This document shows positions 1-11,302 of a stretch of 64,000 nt of DNA, one piece after another. The notes beneath the pieces were generated by a model, which was given only the letters and a program-made list of their open reading frames with translations, ran no database searches and was not told where the DNA came from. Position 1 is the first letter of the stretch, and every line of letters starts with the position of its first letter. Source of the stretch: Agrococcus carbonis (lineage in GTDB: Bacteria > Actinomycetota > Actinomycetes > Actinomycetales > Microbacteriaceae); the NCBI RefSeq assembly GCF_900104705.1, contig NZ_LT629734.1, positions 372,001 through 436,000 on the forward strand, given 5' to 3'. Both the position numbers and the translations under genes were made by a program.

Positions 1-1636
1 CGAGCGTGCGCACGAGCGGCACGATCTCGGCCGGCACGGTCTCGGCGACCCGCTCCGAGAAGTCGGGCGCCTCGATCGCGTCGAGCGAGGCGAGCACGCC
101 GTCGCGCACGACCGCGAGCGACGGGTTCGCGACGTACGCCGAGGCGCCGCGGGCGGCGAGATCCTTGCCGAGCACGGCGGGCTGCTGCAGGAGCGCCGCG
201 AGGGCGTCGCGCTCGAGCCGCGACGCGGGATCGCGCTCGAGCTGCTTGAGCGCGACATCGGCGGGCGGATGCTGCGGTGCGGCGCCCTCGGCGGTGGGCG
301 TCGGGCGGGGCCCGGCCTGCCGCACGGCGCGGCGCACCTCGTCGGGGCCGACGCCGAGCCAGCCGGCGACGGTGCGGGCGTAGCCGTCGGCGAGCGCGCG
401 GTCGCGGATCGACTGCAGCACGGGCGCTGCGCGGCGCATCGCCGCGACGCGGCCCTCGACGGTCTCGAGGTCGTGCTCGGCGACGATGCGCCGCAGCATG
501 AACTCGAACAGCGGGCGGCGCTGCTGCACGAGCTTGCGCACGGCGTCGTCGCCGCGCTCGAGCCGCAGGTCGCACGGGTCAAGCCCCTCCGGCGGCACGG
601 CGACGAACGTCTGGGCGGCGAAGCGCTGCTCCTCGGCGAACGTGCGAGCGGCGGCCTGCTGCCCCGCCTCGTCGGGGTCGAAGGTGAAGATCACGCGACC
701 GAGCGAGCGGGTGTCGGTCGTCGAGACGTCGCCGAGCACGCGCCGCAGCACCTTGATGTGGTCGACGCCGAACGCGGTGCCGCACGTGGCGACGGCGGTC
801 GTGACGCCCGCGAGGTGGCAGGCCATCACATCCGTGTAGCCCTCGACGACGACCGCCTCGTGCCCCTTGGCGATGTCGCGCTTGGCGAGGTCGAGGCCGT
901 AGAGCACCTGGCTCTTGCGGAAGATCGGCGTCTCGGGCGAGTTGAGGTACTTCGGGCCCTTGTCGTCATCCGAGAGCCGGCGCGCGCCGAAGCCGACCGT
1001 CGCACCCGCGACGTCTCTGATGGGCCACACGAGCCGGCCGCGGAAGCGGTCGTAGCTGCCGCGCTGGCCCTCGCTCAGCAGGCCCGCGCCGAGCAGCTCG
1101 GCCTCGCTGAAGCCCTTGCCGCGCAGATGCGACTTCAGCGCGTCGAACGACGCGGGCGCGTAGCCGACCCCGAAGCGCTGCGCGGCCGCGAGGTCGAAGC
1201 CGCGCTCCCCCAGGAAGCGCTGCCCGAGCGCGGCGGCGGGCGTGAGGAGCTGCTGCTGGAAGAACGCCTCCGCCTCGCGGCTCGCCGCGAGCAGGCGCAG
1301 CCGGCCGCTCGTCTCCTCCTGCGGCTTCCCGTCCTCGTAGTGCAGCGTGTAGCCGAGCTGCGCCGCGAAGCGCTCGACCGTCTCGGCGAACGACGTGTGG
1401 TCCATCGCCATGACGAACTGGAAGACGTCGCCGTCCTCCCCGCATCCGAAGCAGTGGTAGCGGCCCACCGCGGGCCGCACGTGGAACGACGGGGTGCGCT
1501 CGTCGTGGAAGGGGCACAGGCCCTTCATGCTGCCGACGCCGGCCGTCTTCAGCGTGACGTGCTCGCCGACGACGTCGACGATCGAGATGCGCGAGCGCAG
1601 CTCGTCGATGTCGCTGCGCCGGATCCGCCCCGCCAT
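1..1636 (-). CDS. dnaG: DNA primase DnaG (3' part outside window)
   Basis: DnaG makes the RNA primers for DNA replication. The visible 545 codons begin with ATG at 1634-1636, 8 bp after the dgt stop, behind a GGGGGAG Shine-Dalgarno. An N-terminal CHC2 zinc finger is complete (Cys41, His44, Cys62, Cys65 within CPFH and CFGC). The TOPRIM catalytic segment with VVEGYTDVMA lies near residue 262. The family is about 600-640 residues long, so only the C-terminal helicase-interaction end is cut off by the window edge. The upstream order dgt-dnaG, in the same direction and almost touching, is typical of actinobacteria and suggests co-transcription. Identification is secure. Confidence 0.96.
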   Translation of the reverse strand, partial: MAGRIRRSDIDELRSRISIVDVVGEHVTLKTAGVGSMKGLCPFHDERTPSFHVRPAVGRYHCFGCGEDGDVFQFVMAMDHTSFAETVERFAAQLGYTLHYEDGKPQEETSGRLRLLAASREAEAFFQQQLLTPAAALGQRFLGERGFDLAAAQRFGVGYAPASFDALKSHLRGKGFSEAELLGAGLLSEGQRGSYDRFRGRLVWPIRDVAGATVGFGARRLSDDDKGPKYLNSPETPIFRKSQVLYGLDLAKRDIAKGHEAVVVEGYTDVMACHLAGVTTAVATCGTAFGVDHIKVLRRVLGDVSTTDTRSLGRVIFTFDPDEAGQQAAARTFAEEQRFAAQTFVAVPPEGLDPCDLRLERGDDAVRKLVQQRRPLFEFMLRRIVAEHDLETVEGRVAAMRRAAPVLQSIRDRALADGYARTVAGWLGVGPDEVRRAVRQAGPRPTPTAEGAAPQHPPADVALKQLERDPASRLERDALAALLQQPAVLGKDLAARGASAYVANPSLAVVRDGVLASLDAIEAPDFSERVAETVPAEIVPLVRTL

Positions 1637-1644
1637 CGCTCCCC

Positions 1645-2916
1645 CTAGTCCCCGACGAACCGCTCGTGCCACGCGAACGCGCCGCGATCGGTGAGGCTCG
1701 CGACCTGATCGACGACCACGCGCGCCCGCGCGGCGTCGTCGCGCGCGGCCGCCCAGTCGTCGGCGTAGGCGCGGTCGAGCGCCGACGGCCCGATGCGCAG
1801 CAGCGCGTCGCAGAGCTCCTGCAGCACCCGCCGCTGGCTCGCGTAGATGGGCTGGCGCCGCTCGGCCAGGATGAAGCTCGCCGCCGTGCCCTTGAGCACC
1901 GCGATCTCGGCCCGCACCTCGCGCGGCACCTCGACGGACGCGCCGAAGCGCGTCAGCGGCCCCTCGTGCGTCGCGCGCGTGCGCTCGATCGCGGCGTTGG
2001 CGAAGCGCCCGATGAGCTTCGACGTGAGGTTCTTGAGGCGCGCGTGGTCGGCGCGCGAGCCGTCGAACGACCGCAGCCACGTGTCGAGGTCGTCGAGCCG
2101 GTCGAACGCCGCGAGCAGGTCGTCGCGCGTGAACTCGGGCCCGACCCACGTGAGCATCATCGAGACGAGCTCGTCATGGCCCACGCGGCCCTGCAGCTTC
2201 GCGACGTCGACGTACCCGCCGACGACCGCATCCTCGAAGTCGTGCACCGAGTAGGCGATGTCGTCGGCGAGATCCATGACCTGCGCCTCGATGCTGGGCG
2301 TGCGCTCGGGCGCGCCCTCGCGCATCCACTCGAACGCCTCGCGGTCGTCGGCGTAGTAGCCGAACTTGACCCGGCCGGATGCGTCGTGCACGTCGTGCGC
2401 CGCCGGCCACGGGTACTTGCACGCGGCATCGACGCTCGCGCGCGTGAGGTTGAGGCCGTAGGGGCGGTCGCGGATCACCTTGGGCTCGAGCCGCGTGATG
2501 ACCCGCAGCGTCTGCGCGTTGCCCTCGAAGCCGCCGATCGAGAGCGCCCACTCGTTGAGGCCGCGCTCGCCGTTGTGCCCGAACGGCGGATGGCCGATGT
2601 CGTGCGCGAGGCACGCGGTGTCGACGACGTCGTGGTCGACACCGAGCTCGCCCGCGATCTCGCGGCCGATCTGCGCGACCTCGAGCGAGTGCGTCAGGCG
2701 CGTGCGGGAGTCGTCGAAGCCCATCGTCGGCGAGAGCACCTGGGTCTTCTGCCCCAGCCGTCGGAACGCGCTCGAATGCAGGAGGCGCGCGCGGTCGCGG
2801 GCGAAGTCGGTGCGGGCGGAGGTGTGCGTCTCGGGCAGGCGCCGCTCGACGTCGTGCTCGGTGTAGCCGGCGGCGAGCGGCCGCCGCGCGTCAACCCCCA
2901 CGGGTGTCGCTCTCAT
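1645..2916 (-). CDS. dgt: Deoxyguanosinetriphosphate triphosphohydrolase-like protein (HD domain)
   Basis: A dNTP triphosphohydrolase of the HD superfamily, hydrolysing dGTP or related dNTPs to the nucleoside plus tripolyphosphate. The 423-residue protein carries the metal-binding pattern H76 (LTHSLEV), H105-D106 (CLAHDIGHP) and a later conserved Asp, as in the Dgt family. The ATG at 2916 overlaps the end of dusB by 26 bp and has GAGG immediately beside it. A GTG five codons downstream (2901) has GAGAG at 8 nt and is an equally plausible start. dgt sits between dusB and dnaG in one minus-strand run. Substrate specificity cannot be read from the sequence. Confidence 0.93.
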   Translation of the reverse strand: MRATPVGVDARRPLAAGYTEHDVERRLPETHTSARTDFARDRARLLHSSAFRRLGQKTQVLSPTMGFDDSRTRLTHSLEVAQIGREIAGELGVDHDVVDTACLAHDIGHPPFGHNGERGLNEWALSIGGFEGNAQTLRVITRLEPKVIRDRPYGLNLTRASVDAACKYPWPAAHDVHDASGRVKFGYYADDREAFEWMREGAPERTPSIEAQVMDLADDIAYSVHDFEDAVVGGYVDVAKLQGRVGHDELVSMMLTWVGPEFTRDDLLAAFDRLDDLDTWLRSFDGSRADHARLKNLTSKLIGRFANAAIERTRATHEGPLTRFGASVEVPREVRAEIAVLKGTAASFILAERRQPIYASQRRVLQELCDALLRIGPSALDRAYADDWAAARDDAARARVVVDQVASLTDRGAFAWHERFVGD

Positions 2917-4045
2917 CCTCGATGAGGGCGGCGCGCTGCGCGGGGCTCAGCTCGGGGCTGTCGAGCCAGCCGTCCGGGAGCGCCGGCGTGCGAGCGCCGC
3001 CCGCGCGCCCGCGCTGCCCCTCGATGCCCGCGGCGTCGTAGGGCACCGCGCGGTCGAGCGCGCCGAGCAGGTCGTCGAGCTCGGCGAGCGAGCCGACTGC
3101 CGCGAGCGACCGCCGGGCGTCGCCGCCGATCGGGTAGCCCTTGAAGTACCAGGCGACGTGCTTGCGGATGTCGCGGCACGCGCGGTCCTCCTCGCCGAAG
3201 AACTCGACGAGCAGCTCGGCGTGGCGGCGGAACGCATCCGCGACCTCGCCGAGGCTCGGCCGGTGCCGCTCGCCGCTGCCGGCGAAGGCGGCGGCGAGGT
3301 CGCCGAAGAGCCAGGGACGGCCGAGGCAGCCCCGGCCGACGACGACGCCGTCGACCCCGGTGTGCTCGACCATGCGCAGCGCATCCTCGGCCTGCCAGAT
3401 GTCGCCGTTGCCGAGCACCGGCACCGACGTGACGTGCTGCTTGAGGGTCGCGATCGCATCCCAGTCGGCCGTGCCGGAGTAGTGCTGCGCCGCGGTGCGG
3501 CCGTGCAGCGCGACCGCCGCGACGCCGGCGTCCTCGGCGATGCGGCCGGCATCGAGGTAGGTCAGGTGCTCGTCGTCGATGCCCTTGCGCATCTTGACGG
3601 TCACGGGGATGTCGCCCGCCCGGCGCACCGCGCGCTGCACGATCGCGGCGAACAGGTCGCGCTTCCAGGGCAGCGCGCTGCCGCCCCCGCGCCTGGTGAC
3701 CTTGGGCACCGGGCAGCCGAAGTTCAGGTCGATGTGATCGGCGCGGTCCTCGTCGACGAGGATGCCGACGGCCTGCTCGACGATCGCGGGATCGACGCCG
3801 TAGAGCTGCACCGAGCGCGGCGTCTCGGACTCGTGGTGGCTGATGAGCCGCATGGTCTCTGGCGTGCGCTCGACGAGCGCGCGCGTGGTGATCATCTCGC
3901 TCACGTAGAGCCCCGCGCCGTACTCGCGGCACAGGCGCCGGAAGGCGGTGTTCGTGATGCCCGCCATGGGCGCGAGCACGACCGGCGCGTCGAGGGCGAT
4001 CGGCCCGATCGACAGCGCCGGCGGCGTGCTCGTCGTCACGCTCAC
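2891..4045 (-). CDS. dusB: tRNA-dihydrouridine synthase (DusB family)
   Basis: An FMN-dependent enzyme that reduces uridines in the D-loop of tRNA. About 384 residues. The N-terminal TIM barrel shows [17 protein letters not shown] with the catalytic Cys, [16 protein letters not shown], and GNGDI plus VVVGRG of the phosphate-binding site; a helical tRNA-binding C-terminal domain follows. The start is taken as GTG at 4043-4045, which overlaps the glyS stop as GTGA; a second GTG two codons on (4039) is possible. The gene is translationally coupled to glyS and its 3' end overlaps dgt. Family membership is clear; assignment to DusB among Dus subfamilies is by general resemblance. Confidence 0.92.
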   Translation of the reverse strand: MSVTTSTPPALSIGPIALDAPVVLAPMAGITNTAFRRLCREYGAGLYVSEMITTRALVERTPETMRLISHHESETPRSVQLYGVDPAIVEQAVGILVDEDRADHIDLNFGCPVPKVTRRGGGSALPWKRDLFAAIVQRAVRRAGDIPVTVKMRKGIDDEHLTYLDAGRIAEDAGVAAVALHGRTAAQHYSGTADWDAIATLKQHVTSVPVLGNGDIWQAEDALRMVEHTGVDGVVVGRGCLGRPWLFGDLAAAFAGSGERHRPSLGEVADAFRRHAELLVEFFGEEDRACRDIRKHVAWYFKGYPIGGDARRSLAAVGSLAELDDLLGALDRAVPYDAAGIEGQRGRAGGARTPALPDGWLDSPELSPAQRAALIEDESDTRGG

Positions 4046-5421
4046 GCCCCGACGAGCCCCTGCGCGAGGTGCGCCTCGAGCTCGGCGATCGGCACGCGCG
4101 TCTGCTGCATCGAGTCGCGCTCGCGCACCGTGACGGCGCCGTCCTCGAGGGAGTCGAAGTCGACCGTCACGCAGTAGGGCGTGCCCACCTCGTCCTGGCG
4201 GCGGTAGCGGCGGCCGATCGCGCCCGCGTCGTCGAAGTCGATCGCCCAGAGCCCGCGCAGCTTCGCGGCGATGTCGCGCGCGAGCGGCGAGAGCTGCTCG
4301 TTGCGGCTCAGCGGCAGCACGGCGACCTTGATGGGCGCGAGGCGCGGGTCGAGGTGCAGCACGGTGCGGGTGTCGGTGCCGCCCTTCGCGTTCGGCACCT
4401 CCTCCTCGTCGTACGCGTCGACCAGGAACGCCATGAGGCTGCGGGTGAGGCCGAACGAGGGCTCGATGACGTACGGCGTGTAGCGCTCGCCGGATGCCTG
4501 GTCGAAGTAGACGAGATCCTTGCCGGATGCGCTCGAGTGCGACGAGAGGTCGTAGTCGGTGCGGTTCGCGATGCCCATGAGCTCGCCCCACTCGGAGCCC
4601 TGGAAGCCGAAGCGGTACTCGATGTCGATCGTGCCGGCCGAGTAGTGCGCGCGCTCCTCCTCGGGCACGTCGAAGCGCCGCATGTTGGCCTCGTCGACGC
4701 CGAGGTCGAGGAACCACTGCCAGCACGCCTCGACCCACGTGTCGAACCACGCGGCCGCCTCGTCGGGGTGCGTGAAGTACTCGATCTCCATCTGCTCGAA
4801 CTCGCGCGTGCGGAAGATGAAGTTGCCGGGCGTGATCTCGTTGCGGAACGCCTTGCCGACCTGGCCGATGCCGAACGGCGGCTTCTTGCGCGAGACGGTG
4901 AGCACGTTCGAGAAGTTGACGAAGATGCCCTGCGCCGTCTCGGGGCGCAGGTAGTGCTGGCCCGCCTCGTTGTCGACGGGGCCGAGGAAGGTCTTCATGA
5001 GACCCGAGAAGAGCTGCGGCTCGGTCCACTTGCCGGTCGTGCCGCAGTCGGGGCACGTGATCTCGTCCATCGAGGCGGCCGCGCGGCCCTTCTTCGCCTC
5101 GAACGCCTCCTCGAGGTGGTCCTGCCGGTGGCGCTTGTGGCACTGCAGGCACTCGACGAGCGGGTCGGTGAAGGTGTCGACGTGTCCGGAGGCCTGCCAC
5201 ACCGCCGAGGGCAGGATGATCGACGAGTCGAGCCCGACCATGTCGTCCCGGCCCTGCACGAACGTCTTCCACCACTGGCGCTTGATGTTCTCCTTGAGCG
5301 CCACGCCGAGGGGCCCGTAGTCCCACGCCGACCGCGAGCCGCCGTAGATCTCCCCCGCCTGGAACACGAAGCCGCGTCGCTTCGCGAGGTTGATGACGGC
5401 GTCGAGACGGTTCTGGGCCAC
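4042..5421 (-). CDS. glyS: Glycyl-tRNA synthetase (class II, alpha2 type)
   Basis: Charges tRNA-Gly with glycine. The 459-residue length fits the single-chain, eukaryote/Gram-positive type GlyRS rather than the alpha/beta form. Visible features are the N-terminal motif-1 region ([12 protein letters not shown]), two zinc-like CxxC pairs (CLQC and CPDC) in an insertion, and motif 2 in [17 protein letters not shown]. The C-terminal anticodon-binding domain begins around residue 350. It starts with GTG at 5419-5421, with GAGGAG 5 nt upstream. It leads the glyS-dusB-dgt-dnaG run, so a promoter must lie between 5422 and about 5480. No T-box-like leader is recognisable there. Confidence 0.95.
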   Translation of the reverse strand: MAQNRLDAVINLAKRRGFVFQAGEIYGGSRSAWDYGPLGVALKENIKRQWWKTFVQGRDDMVGLDSSIILPSAVWQASGHVDTFTDPLVECLQCHKRHRQDHLEEAFEAKKGRAAASMDEITCPDCGTTGKWTEPQLFSGLMKTFLGPVDNEAGQHYLRPETAQGIFVNFSNVLTVSRKKPPFGIGQVGKAFRNEITPGNFIFRTREFEQMEIEYFTHPDEAAAWFDTWVEACWQWFLDLGVDEANMRRFDVPEEERAHYSAGTIDIEYRFGFQGSEWGELMGIANRTDYDLSSHSSASGKDLVYFDQASGERYTPYVIEPSFGLTRSLMAFLVDAYDEEEVPNAKGGTDTRTVLHLDPRLAPIKVAVLPLSRNEQLSPLARDIAAKLRGLWAIDFDDAGAIGRRYRRQDEVGTPYCVTVDFDSLEDGAVTVRERDSMQQTRVPIAELEAHLAQGLVGA

Positions 5422-5558
5422 GGATGCTCCTCGGGATCGGGCGAGCGCGCGGCTCTGGCTGAGGCGCGCGCATGAACGTCGATCCTACCGAGCCGGGGCC
5501 CCTCCCGTCGCCGCGTGCGGAGGCGTCGGTGGAGTGCTCGGGGGACATGCGGCTGAGA

Positions 5559-5591
5559 TAGGCTCGGGCCTCGGGCGCGAAGCGCCCCGAG
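5559..5591 (+). promoter_or_regulatory. Putative -10 element and 5'-UTR hairpin of the nucleotidyltransferase gene
   Basis: TAGGCT at 5559-5564 matches the -10 hexamer seen before many genes in this window. About 6 nt downstream a hairpin occupies 5570-5591 (arms CTCGGGCGC and GCGCCCCGAG, loop GAA, one bulged base). The transcript would therefore begin with a stem-loop before the GAGGAGGG Shine-Dalgarno near 5600. No good -35 is visible. The assignment is inferred from spacing only. Confidence 0.35.
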
Positions 5592-5610
5592 TCTCGGCGA
5601 GGAGGGCTGG

Positions 5611-6225
5611 ATGCAGAGCGAGGAGCAGCACGAGCTCTATGGCGCCTGGGCCGAGCGCTGGCCCAGCGATGCGGCCGACCTGCTCGACGGCTACTCCGGC
5701 CACTGGTGGATCGGCGGCGGCTACGCCATCGACGCGGCGATCGGCCGCGAGCGGCCGCACAGCGACATCGACCTCGTCATCCCGCGCAGCGAGCTCAGCC
5801 TGCTGCGCGGCTGGCTCGGCAGCCGCTGGCAGTTCTGGTGCGCCTTCCAGGGCGCGCTCAAGCCGCTCCGCACCCACGACTCCGACGTGCTGCCGATCGG
5901 CACGTCGAGCATCTGGCTCCGCCGCAACGCGTACGCGCTGTGGGAGTACGAGGTGCTGCTCGATCCGAGCGACGGCGACACGTGGCGCTTCCGCCGCGAC
6001 ACCGCGGTCACGCTCCCGCTCGAGGACGCGCTCGACGTGCACCGCGGCATCCGCTTCGCGAAGCCGCAGGTCGTGCTCGCGTACGCGGCGACCGAGACCG
6101 ACGACGTCGCCTGGCTCGAGGAGGCGCTGCCCGCGCTCGACGCCGACGCGCGCGCGTGGCTCGCCGACCGGCTCGCCGACGACCATCCGTGGCGGAAGCG
6201 GCTGGCGGCCGCGGTCGCCGAGTAG
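5611..6225 (+). CDS. Nucleotidyltransferase-fold protein (aminoglycoside adenylyltransferase-like)
   Basis: A 204-residue protein with the polymerase-beta/MNT nucleotidyltransferase signature: WIGGGYAIDAAIGR near residues 32-45, followed by HSDIDLVI supplying the paired carboxylates that bind Mg-NTP. This arrangement is shared with LinA/AadA-like and 'nucleotidyltransferase domain' proteins that adenylylate small molecules or act in toxin-antitoxin pairs. ATG at 5611 follows GAGGAGGG at ideal distance. It is the only plus-strand gene in a minus-strand block and ends convergently with uppS across a repeat cluster. No partner antitoxin (HEPN) gene is adjacent. Drug resistance must not be assumed; the substrate is unknown. 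Confidence 0.72.
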   Translation: MQSEEQHELYGAWAERWPSDAADLLDGYSGHWWIGGGYAIDAAIGRERPHSDIDLVIPRSELSLLRGWLGSRWQFWCAFQGALKPLRTHDSDVLPIGTSSIWLRRNAYALWEYEVLLDPSDGDTWRFRRDTAVTLPLEDALDVHRGIRFAKPQVVLAYAATETDDVAWLEEALPALDADARAWLADRLADDHPWRKRLAAAVAE

Positions 6226-6231
6226 CGGCGG

Positions 6232-6420
6232 GATCTCGATACGCGACCTGCGGTCGCTCCTCGATCAGCGTGGGCGGGCGGGCGACCTGCGGTCGCTACT
6301 CGATCAGCGAGGGGCGCGCGACCTGCGGTCGCTCCTCGATCAGCGTGGGCGGGCGCGCGACCTGCGGTCGCTCCTCGATCAGCGAGGTGTCCCCGGCCTG
6401 CGGTCGCTAGTCGGGCAGCG
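6232..6420. repeat. Hairpin-repeat cluster A (five tandem units)
   Basis: Five units at a 35-39 bp period lie between the convergent ends of the nucleotidyltransferase and uppS. Each core is a hairpin GCGACC-TGC-GGTCGC (at 6243-6257, 6282-6296, 6318-6332 and 6357-6371; the fifth, near 6395-6407, is degenerate), followed by (C)TCGATCAGCG. The first unit carries the longer 5' flank GATCTCGATAC. The fifth unit contains the uppS stop codon, so the array has replaced or abuts the uppS 3' end. Clusters B-E share the flanks but have different stem sequences. Confidence 0.85.
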
Positions 6421-7201
6421 TGCCGGGCGCGTCGACGGCGCCGCCGAAGCGGCGCTCGCGGCCGGTGTAGACGTCGAGCGCGTGCCAGAGGTCGGCGCGC
6501 GAGAAGTCGGGCCACAGGCGGTCGAGGAAGACCATCTCGGCGTACGCGCCCTGGTAGGTGAGGAAGTTCGAGATGCGCTGCTCGCCAGACGAGCGGATGT
6601 AGAGGTCGACGTCGGGCACGTCGGGGTTGTACATGCGGCTGCGCACGAGCCGGTCGGTCACGCCCGAGGGCTTGAGGCGCCCGGCCGCGACGTCCGCGGC
6701 GATCGAGCGCACCGCATCCGTGATCTCCATCGTGCCGCCGTAGTTGACGCACATCTGCAGGGTCATGGCGGTGTTGGATGCGGTGCGGCGCTCGGCCTCC
6801 TCGAGCTCGCGGATGACGCTCGGCCAGAGCCGCGGCCGCCGGCCGGCCCACCGCACGCGCACGCCCCACGCGTCGAGCTGGTCGCGGCGCCGCCGCAGCA
6901 CCGCCTTGTTGAACCCCATGAGGAAGCGCACCTCGTCGGGGCTGCGCTTCCAGTTCTCGGTCGAGAACGCGTAGACCGAGAGGTGCTGCACGCCCGCCTG
7001 CAGCGCGCCCGCGACGACGTCGAGCAGCACCGCCTCGCCGGCGGCGTGCCCCTGCGTGCGCGTGAGGCCGCGCTGGTTGGCCCAGCGGCCGTTGCCGTCC
7101 ATGATGATCGCGACGTGGCGGGGCACGCTGCCGCGCTCGTACGCGGGCGGGTGCTCGCCGGTCCAGTCGATCGGCCGCAGCTCGATCGGCTCGTCGGTCA
7201 C
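6407..7201 (-). CDS. uppS: Isoprenyl transferase (undecaprenyl/decaprenyl diphosphate synthase)
   Basis: A cis-prenyltransferase that builds the lipid carrier for peptidoglycan and other wall polymers from isopentenyl diphosphate and an allylic primer. Of 264 residues, [10 protein letters not shown] holds the catalytic Asp and pyrophosphate-binding residues near position 32; YAFSTENW and the C-terminal [12 protein letters not shown] segment are the other family signatures. The start is GTG at 7199-7201, overlapping the recO stop as GTGA, which gives a normal length; an upstream in-frame extension inside recO is not needed. Translationally coupled to recO. Its last codons and stop lie inside repeat cluster A. 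Confidence 0.95.
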   Translation of the reverse strand: MTDEPIELRPIDWTGEHPPAYERGSVPRHVAIIMDGNGRWANQRGLTRTQGHAAGEAVLLDVVAGALQAGVQHLSVYAFSTENWKRSPDEVRFLMGFNKAVLRRRRDQLDAWGVRVRWAGRRPRLWPSVIRELEEAERRTASNTAMTLQMCVNYGGTMEITDAVRSIAADVAAGRLKPSGVTDRLVRSRMYNPDVPDVDLYIRSSGEQRISNFLTYQGAYAEMVFLDRLWPDFSRADLWHALDVYTGRERRFGGAVDAPGTLPD

Positions 7202-7929
7202 TGCGCGCCCCGGTCGACGTGCTCGAGGCTCCGCAGGCCCCGCTCGAGGTGCCACTGGACGTAGCCGGCCACCGCACCCGACGCGCGCGTGCGCACGCCG
7301 GACGGCGACGCATCCGCCGCCGCCCAGTCGCCGGTCAGGAGCGCCGTGAGCAGTCCGAGGGTCGCCGCATCGATGCGCAGGGCTCCGGGTGGCGCCGCCT
7401 GGTCGGACACCATGCCGCCGAGCTGCGGCACGAACGCCCGGTGCGGGCCGGGTTCGCCCGTGACGGCGCAGTCGCCGAAGGACGGGGCCCAGCCGGCGAT
7501 GGAGAGCGCCCGCAGCAGGTAGGAGTCGAGCGTGAGCGACGGGTCGTGCTCGCTGCGCGCGAGGCTCCGCAGCGCCCCGACGAGCAGCAGGTACTGCTGG
7601 CGCGAGGCGTCCTCGTCGGTGAGCCGGTCGGCGGTCTCGACCATCGCCGCGGCCGCCGTGTAGGCGCGGTAGTCGGCGACGATCACCGGCGCGTAGGCGC
7701 CGAGCGTCACCGCTTGGGTGACGATGTCGAGGCTGCGTCCCACCGCGAGCTGCAGGTCGGCGACCATGAACGGCTCGAGCCGCGCGCCGAAGCGCGACGA
7801 GGTGCGGCGCACGCCCTTCGCGACCGCCCGCACCTTGCCGTGCTCGCGCGTGAGCAGCGTGACGATGCGGTCGGCCTCCCCCAGCTGGTGGGTGCGGAGG
7901 ACGACCCCTTCGTCGCGGTAGGTGGGCAC
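7198..7929 (-). CDS. recO: DNA repair protein RecO
   Basis: RecO works in the RecFOR pathway, annealing strands and loading RecA onto SSB-coated gaps. The 243-residue protein has the N-terminal OB fold ([22 protein letters not shown]) and helical C-terminal region. Start GTG at 7927-7929, 2 bp after the leuA stop. Odd point: the segment that normally carries a four-Cys zinc site reads [15 protein letters not shown]...GGMVSDQ, with only the first Cys kept and Thr, Ser and Asp/Gln where cysteines are usual. The structural zinc is therefore probably absent, while the conserved PGPHRAF block remains. Coupled to uppS by GTGA. Confidence 0.93.
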   Translation of the reverse strand: MPTYRDEGVVLRTHQLGEADRIVTLLTREHGKVRAVAKGVRRTSSRFGARLEPFMVADLQLAVGRSLDIVTQAVTLGAYAPVIVADYRAYTAAAAMVETADRLTDEDASRQQYLLLVGALRSLARSEHDPSLTLDSYLLRALSIAGWAPSFGDCAVTGEPGPHRAFVPQLGGMVSDQAAPPGALRIDAATLGLLTALLTGDWAAADASPSGVRTRASGAVAGYVQWHLERGLRSLEHVDRGAQ

Positions 7930-7931
7930 GC

Positions 7932-9842
<1,911 letters not shown>

Positions 9843-9865
9843 TCAGGTGGGCATCCAGGCGAACG

Positions 9866-11302
9866 TCAGTCGGCGGCGACCGCGGCGAGCGGGGGCACGG
9901 ATGCGGCGCGGTGCCCCGCGGGCAGGCTTGCGGCGAGCGCGACCACGACGCCCCCGATGACGAGCGCGACGGGCAGCGCCCACGGGACGACCGGCGCCGT
10001 CGAGACGACGCCGCCGATCGATCCGACCATCGACTGCGTGCCGATCCAGCCGTACAGGACGCCCATCCCGAAGCCGGTCGAGACCGCGACCGCGGTGATG
10101 ACGCCCGCCTCGGCGACGAGCATCGCGCGCGTCTGCCGGCGGCGCATGCCGAGCATCCGCAGCAGGCCGATCTCGCGCGCGCGGCGCCGCACCGACAGCA
10201 GCATCGCGGCGACGAAGCCGAGCACCGCGAGCACGGCCGAGAAGCCCACGATGCCGGTGATGACCGTCGTCACGCCGCCGTAGATCGCCTGCAGCTCGGC
10301 GCGGAACTCGGGGCTGCGCTCCATCGTGACGACCGCGGTCGTGAGCGACGAGCCGGCGGTCATCATCATCGTCACGACCGCGGCGCCGGCGAACAGCGAG
10401 AGCACGAGCGCCGACGTGCGGCCCGGATGCGTGGCGAGCGTGCCCGCGGCGGCGCGTGCGGGGACGCCCCGGCCGAGCGCGCGCACCGCGACGGCCGTGA
10501 GCGGCGGTACGATCGCGGGCGCGAGCACGATGATGCCGACGACCGACACGACGCCGCCCGCGAAACCGACGAGCACGGCGAGCGGCGAGAGCACCGAGAG
10601 GGCGACCGACGCGGCGAGCAGCAGCGCGCCGATCGCGAGGGTCACGATGCCGCCGACGCGCCGGCGCGGGCGGGTGGTCTCGACGTCGACGCCCGCGCCG
10701 CGCAGCGCCTCGAGCGGCGAGACGGCGAGCACGCCGCGGGTCGCGAGCACGGCCGAGAGCGCCGCGGCGGCCGCGACGGCCGCGGCCGGCACGACCGCCC
10801 ACGGCTCGACCGCCGGCATCCCGGCGAAGTCCATGCGGTCGGCGAGCCTCGAGACGACCGCGCCCGCGCCGGCGGCGAGGAGCACGCCCGCGAGCCAGCC
10901 GACCGCGGCGCCGGTCGCGCCGACCAGCACGAAGCCGCGCAGCACGCGCCCGCGCTCGACGCGGGCCGACGCGCCGAGGAGCCGCCGCAGCGCGATCTCG
11001 CTCCGCAGGTCCTCGACGGCGCCGGTGAACGCCTGCCGCGCGACGATGGCTCCGACGACGACGGAGACGCCGATGAGCAGCACCCCCGCGATCGCGAGCA
11101 TGATGCGGGCGGTGGGGCTCGAGGCCAGCATCGCCTCGCCGTACAGGGCGCGCGCGGCGTGCTCCATGAGCGTCGCGAGCCCGGTACCGAAGGCGGCCGC
11201 GAGCACCGAGACCGCGAAGGCGAGGCCCTGCCCGGTGCGGGTCGCGCCGTCGGCGCGGCGAGCGCGCGCGGCGGGAGCCGCGGGGGCCGCGACGGCGGTC
11301 AT
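9866..11302 (-). CDS. FtsX-family ABC transporter permease
   Basis: A 478-residue integral membrane protein of the MacB/FtsX type that works with the ATPase encoded just upstream. Several hydrophobic segments are visible: one near residue 27, a pair around 65-90 and 125-150, further ones around 215-265 and 300-330, and a C-terminal group near 350-450. The C-terminal FtsX core has the typical VRRRAREIGLLRMLGMRRRQ motif after a transmembrane helix, and a related EIALRRLLGASA motif occurs in the N-terminal half, so the chain looks like two FtsX modules in one. ATG at 11302 overlaps the ATPase stop (ATGA). Cargo is unknown; lipoprotein or antimicrobial-peptide export is typical of the family. Confidence 0.88.
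   Translation of the reverse strand: MTAVAAPAAPAARARRADGATRTGQGLAFAVSVLAAAFGTGLATLMEHAARALYGEAMLASSPTARIMLAIAGVLLIGVSVVVGAIVARQAFTGAVEDLRSEIALRRLLGASARVERGRVLRGFVLVGATGAAVGWLAGVLLAAGAGAVVSRLADRMDFAGMPAVEPWAVVPAAAVAAAAALSAVLATRGVLAVSPLEALRGAGVDVETTRPRRRVGGIVTLAIGALLLAASVALSVLSPLAVLVGFAGGVVSVVGIIVLAPAIVPPLTAVAVRALGRGVPARAAAGTLATHPGRTSALVLSLFAGAAVVTMMMTAGSSLTTAVVTMERSPEFRAELQAIYGGVTTVITGIVGFSAVLAVLGFVAAMLLSVRRRAREIGLLRMLGMRRRQTRAMLVAEAGVITAVAVSTGFGMGVLYGWIGTQSMVGSIGGVVSTAPVVPWALPVALVIGGVVVALAASLPAGHRAASVPPLAAVAAD

Noticed and set aside
269..1648. Long plus-strand open frame opposite dnaG
   Set aside because: High-GC codon bias opens the antisense frame; its protein is Arg/Ala/Gly-rich without motifs and dnaG is certain.
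5611..6225. Acquired antibiotic-resistance gene
   Set aside because: Only general nucleotidyltransferase motifs are visible and codon use is native; resistance cannot be claimed.
6232..6420. CRISPR array
   Set aside because: The repeats are self-complementary with 3-nt loops, spacers are short and similar, and no cas gene is near; they belong to the hairpin family.
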